From: Candidatus Omnitrophota bacterium
Lineage (GTDB): Bacteria > Omnitrophota > Gorgyraeia > 1-14-0-20-64-10 > JACQQZ01
NCBI GenBank assembly: GCA_016206755.1
Contig: JACQQZ010000122.1
Coordinates: 1 to 15,272, forward strand
Length of the DNA: 15,272 nt
Direction of reading: 5' to 3'
Shown piece by piece: positions 14,039 through 15,272 of the stretch; the first letter of the stretch is position 1, and each line of letters opens with the position of its first letter. The notes under the pieces are model-generated. The model made no database searches. It saw only the letters and a list, made by a program, of their open reading frames with translations, and was not told the DNA's origin. The position numbers and the translations under genes were made by a program.

Positions 14039-14044
14039 ATTTTA
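14039..14044 (-). promoter_or_regulatory. -10 element of the mtnW-mtnB operon, leaderless
   Basis: TAAAAT on the minus strand (five of six consensus bases) ends seven bases before the mtnW ATG; the -35 is weak (TTCTTA at 17 bases). The implied leader is too short for any SAM riboswitch or T-box. Confidence 0.45.
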
Positions 14045-14049
14045 TCATG

Positions 14050-14055
14050 TATACT
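14050..14055 (+). promoter_or_regulatory. -10 element for the secreted peptidase gene
   Basis: TATACT (five of six) lies 16 bases before the ATG at 14072, with no recognisable -35 and no Shine-Dalgarno sequence. It sits back to back with the mtnW -10 box in a 40-base divergent spacer. Confidence 0.4.
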
Positions 14056-14071
14056 TTCCAATAAGAACACC

Positions 14072-15079
14072 ATGCTCTGTCTGCACCTGCTTTTGATCAG
14101 CGTCTGTTTTTTGTGTGCCTCCTCGCTCCACGCGGAGGAGTTGAGCGCTTTCTCCAAGGCGGCGGCTGCTTATCATGAGCGGCGCTTGGACGCGGCGCTG
14201 CGTTATGCCAAAGAGGCCGTGGGCAAAGACCCGCAGCACGTCGATGCCCATATTCTCCTGGGAGAATTGTACTATCTGCGGCAAGAATTGCCGGAGGCCC
14301 AAAAAATCTGGCAGAGGGCGTTGACCTTGGCGCCTTCGCGCGAGGACGTTCGCCGGCGCTTGGAAAAATTGCAGCGCGAAGCCCCCCACGAACAATCCTT
14401 GACCCGCAACGACACCTATCCTTTTATCGTTCGTTTTTCCGAAAAAGAATCCTCCATGGACCTGGGGGAAATGAAATTATTGCTGCGGGAGACCTACCGC
14501 TTGGTGGGACAGCAATTTCAATATTTCCCCGACCATCCGATTACCGTGATCCTGTATCCTGAGGATGATTTTGAAAAGGTCAAAGGATTCAGCCATCAAG
14601 TCGGCGGGTTTTATGACGGGAAAATCCGCCTTCCGCTCAAATCCACCGCCTCAACCGGCGCCGGCGTCAAACGCGTTCTTTGGCATGAGTACACCCACGC
14701 CTTGGTCCACGATCTTTCCAAAGGGCGCTGTCCGATGTGGCTGAGCGAGGGCATTGCCACCGCGCAGGAGGCCCGTGTTCAGCCGGTGACCACGGAAGAT
14801 TTTAAAGAGGCCTGCCTTCAGAAAAAGATCATTCCGTGGAAGCGGTTGTGGGAAGAGAAAGAGTACGAAGAATCTTCGTTAAAATTGCACTATGAGCAGG
14901 CGTATTTGATCGTTGGATATTTGATCAAAGCGGGGGGTTGGACGCAGATGGTCAAATTGCTTGATCGCATCGGAACCGGTTCTCCCATCGAAGACGCCCT
15001 GCGGGTTGTTTATCATCGGGACGCCGCTTCTCTGGAGGCCGATTGGTTGGCCTGGACCCGCCGGGAATTTAACCTTTAG
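14072..15079 (+). CDS. Secreted TPR-containing HExxH metallopeptidase (peptidase MA-like gluzincin)
   Basis: A 335-residue exported zinc protease-like protein. The signal peptide is MLCLHLLLISVCFLCASSLHA. Residues 24-103 form about two tetratricopeptide repeats (AAAYHERRLDAALRYAKEAV; AHILLGELYYLRQELPEAQKIWQRALTLAP). The peptidase part contains WHEYTHALVHDLS with His205, Glu206 and His209, and the third ligand Glu226 in MWLSEGIA, 17 residues on, as in gluzincins of the peptidase MA group. A helical tail ends DWLAWTRREFNL. Similar TPR-peptidase proteins are common in uncultivated diderms, and their substrates are unknown. The frame opens at 13961, but that part shadows mtnW; 14072 begins the signal peptide and follows a TATACT box. 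It is divergent from mtnW by 40 bases, with no functional link apparent. Confidence 0.88.
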   Translation: MLCLHLLLISVCFLCASSLHAEELSAFSKAAAAYHERRLDAALRYAKEAVGKDPQHVDAHILLGELYYLRQELPEAQKIWQRALTLAPSREDVRRRLEKLQREAPHEQSLTRNDTYPFIVRFSEKESSMDLGEMKLLLRETYRLVGQQFQYFPDHPITVILYPEDDFEKVKGFSHQVGGFYDGKIRLPLKSTASTGAGVKRVLWHEYTHALVHDLSKGRCPMWLSEGIATAQEARVQPVTTEDFKEACLQKKIIPWKRLWEEKEYEESSLKLHYEQAYLIVGYLIKAGGWTQMVKLLDRIGTGSPIEDALRVVYHRDAASLEADWLAWTRREFNL

Positions 15080-15091
15080 GATTCATTCCTG

Positions 15092-15120
15092 TTGCTTGAA
15101 ATGGAATTGGACGTTATAAC
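15092..15120 (+). promoter_or_regulatory. Leaderless-type promoter of ychF
   Basis: TTGCTT (15092-15097) and TATAAC (15115-15120, five of six) are separated by exactly 17 bases. The -10 ends eight bases before the ychF ATG, so transcription would begin one or two bases before the start codon. No Shine-Dalgarno sequence is present. Confidence 0.6.
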
Positions 15121-15128
15121 TTTCTCCC

Positions 15129-15272
15129 ATGGGATTTAGCTGCGGTATCGTCGGCCTTCCGAATGTCGGAAAATCCACGCTGTTCAACGCGTTGACGCGC
15201 TGCTCTGTGCCTGCGGCCAACTATCCTTTTTGCGCCATCGATCCCAATGTCGGCGTCGTGCCTGTTCCGGAC
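15129..15272 (+). CDS. ychF: YchF/Obg-like ATPase, N-terminal 48 residues
   Basis: The beginning of the universally conserved ribosome-associated P-loop ATPase YchF (OLA1 in eukaryotes), cut by the right edge. The first 48 codons already show the G1 loop GLPNVGKST (residues 9-17) and the family-specific switch segment [18 protein letters not shown] (31-48), which together separate YchF from Obg and Era. The full protein is normally about 363 residues. YchF binds ATP rather than GTP and acts in translation or stress responses. It appears to be transcribed from its own promoter with almost no leader; the spacer to the peptidase gene is 49 bases. Confidence 0.95.
   Translation, partial: MGFSCGIVGLPNVGKSTLFNALTRCSVPAANYPFCAIDPNVGVVPVPD

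Noticed and set aside
13591..14064. 157-codon plus-strand open frame over mtnW
   Set aside because: Antisense shadow of a well-conserved gene; no recognisable domain or ribosome site.

Overview
The window looks like chromosomal DNA of a diderm (Gram-negative-type) bacterium: it carries an outer-membrane efflux factor and several proteins with Sec signal peptides, at moderately high G+C. The genes resemble those of an uncultivated lineage. A secreted protein with recurring (A)SGLEE-type motifs makes me lean towards Omnitrophota or a relative, but this is a weak, memory-based guess that the sequence does not prove.

Layout from left to right. (1) Positions 1-3155, minus strand: an efflux operon, marR regulator -> TolC-like outer-membrane factor -> RND pump (pump cut by the left edge). 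The genes are linked by two 4-base ATGA overlaps, and a perfect 8-3-8 inverted repeat lies beside the regulator's start. (2) 3208-5025, minus: a DCC thioredoxin-like domain fused to a lipase maturation factor-like membrane protein. (3) 5071-6715, plus: an ABC exporter (DrrA-type ATPase plus ABC-2 permease), followed directly by a 149-base palindromic element with a 27-bp perfect outer stem. (4) 6884-8665, plus: yajQ and a secreted GH43-like glycosidase. (5) 8662-14031: three methionine-salvage genes on the minus strand, mtnW (RuBisCO-like enolase), mtnB (dehydratase) and mtnD (acireductone dioxygenase). mtnW and mtnB are adjacent, but mtnD is separated from them by about 2.9 kb of plus-strand DNA. 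That DNA holds an unrecognised 690-residue secreted protein and a two-gene toxin-antitoxin-like pair. (6) 14072-15079, plus: a secreted TPR/HExxH metallopeptidase. (7) 15129 to the right edge, plus: the start of ychF.

The most notable structure is in the mtn region. A 52-base copy of the 3' end of mtnB (46/52 identical; five of six differences synonymous) sits in the same orientation about 670 bases away from the real one, and the toxin-antitoxin-like pair lies exactly between the two copies. The copy also supplies the stop codon of the 690-residue gene. Separately, mtnB appears to begin inside a palindromic element that adds about 20 extra N-terminal residues. Several genes show a -10-like hexamer only 6-14 bases before the start codon and no Shine-Dalgarno sequence, suggesting leaderless or near-leaderless transcripts, while other genes have clear Shine-Dalgarno sequences.

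No tRNA, rRNA, CRISPR array, transposase or integrase was seen.
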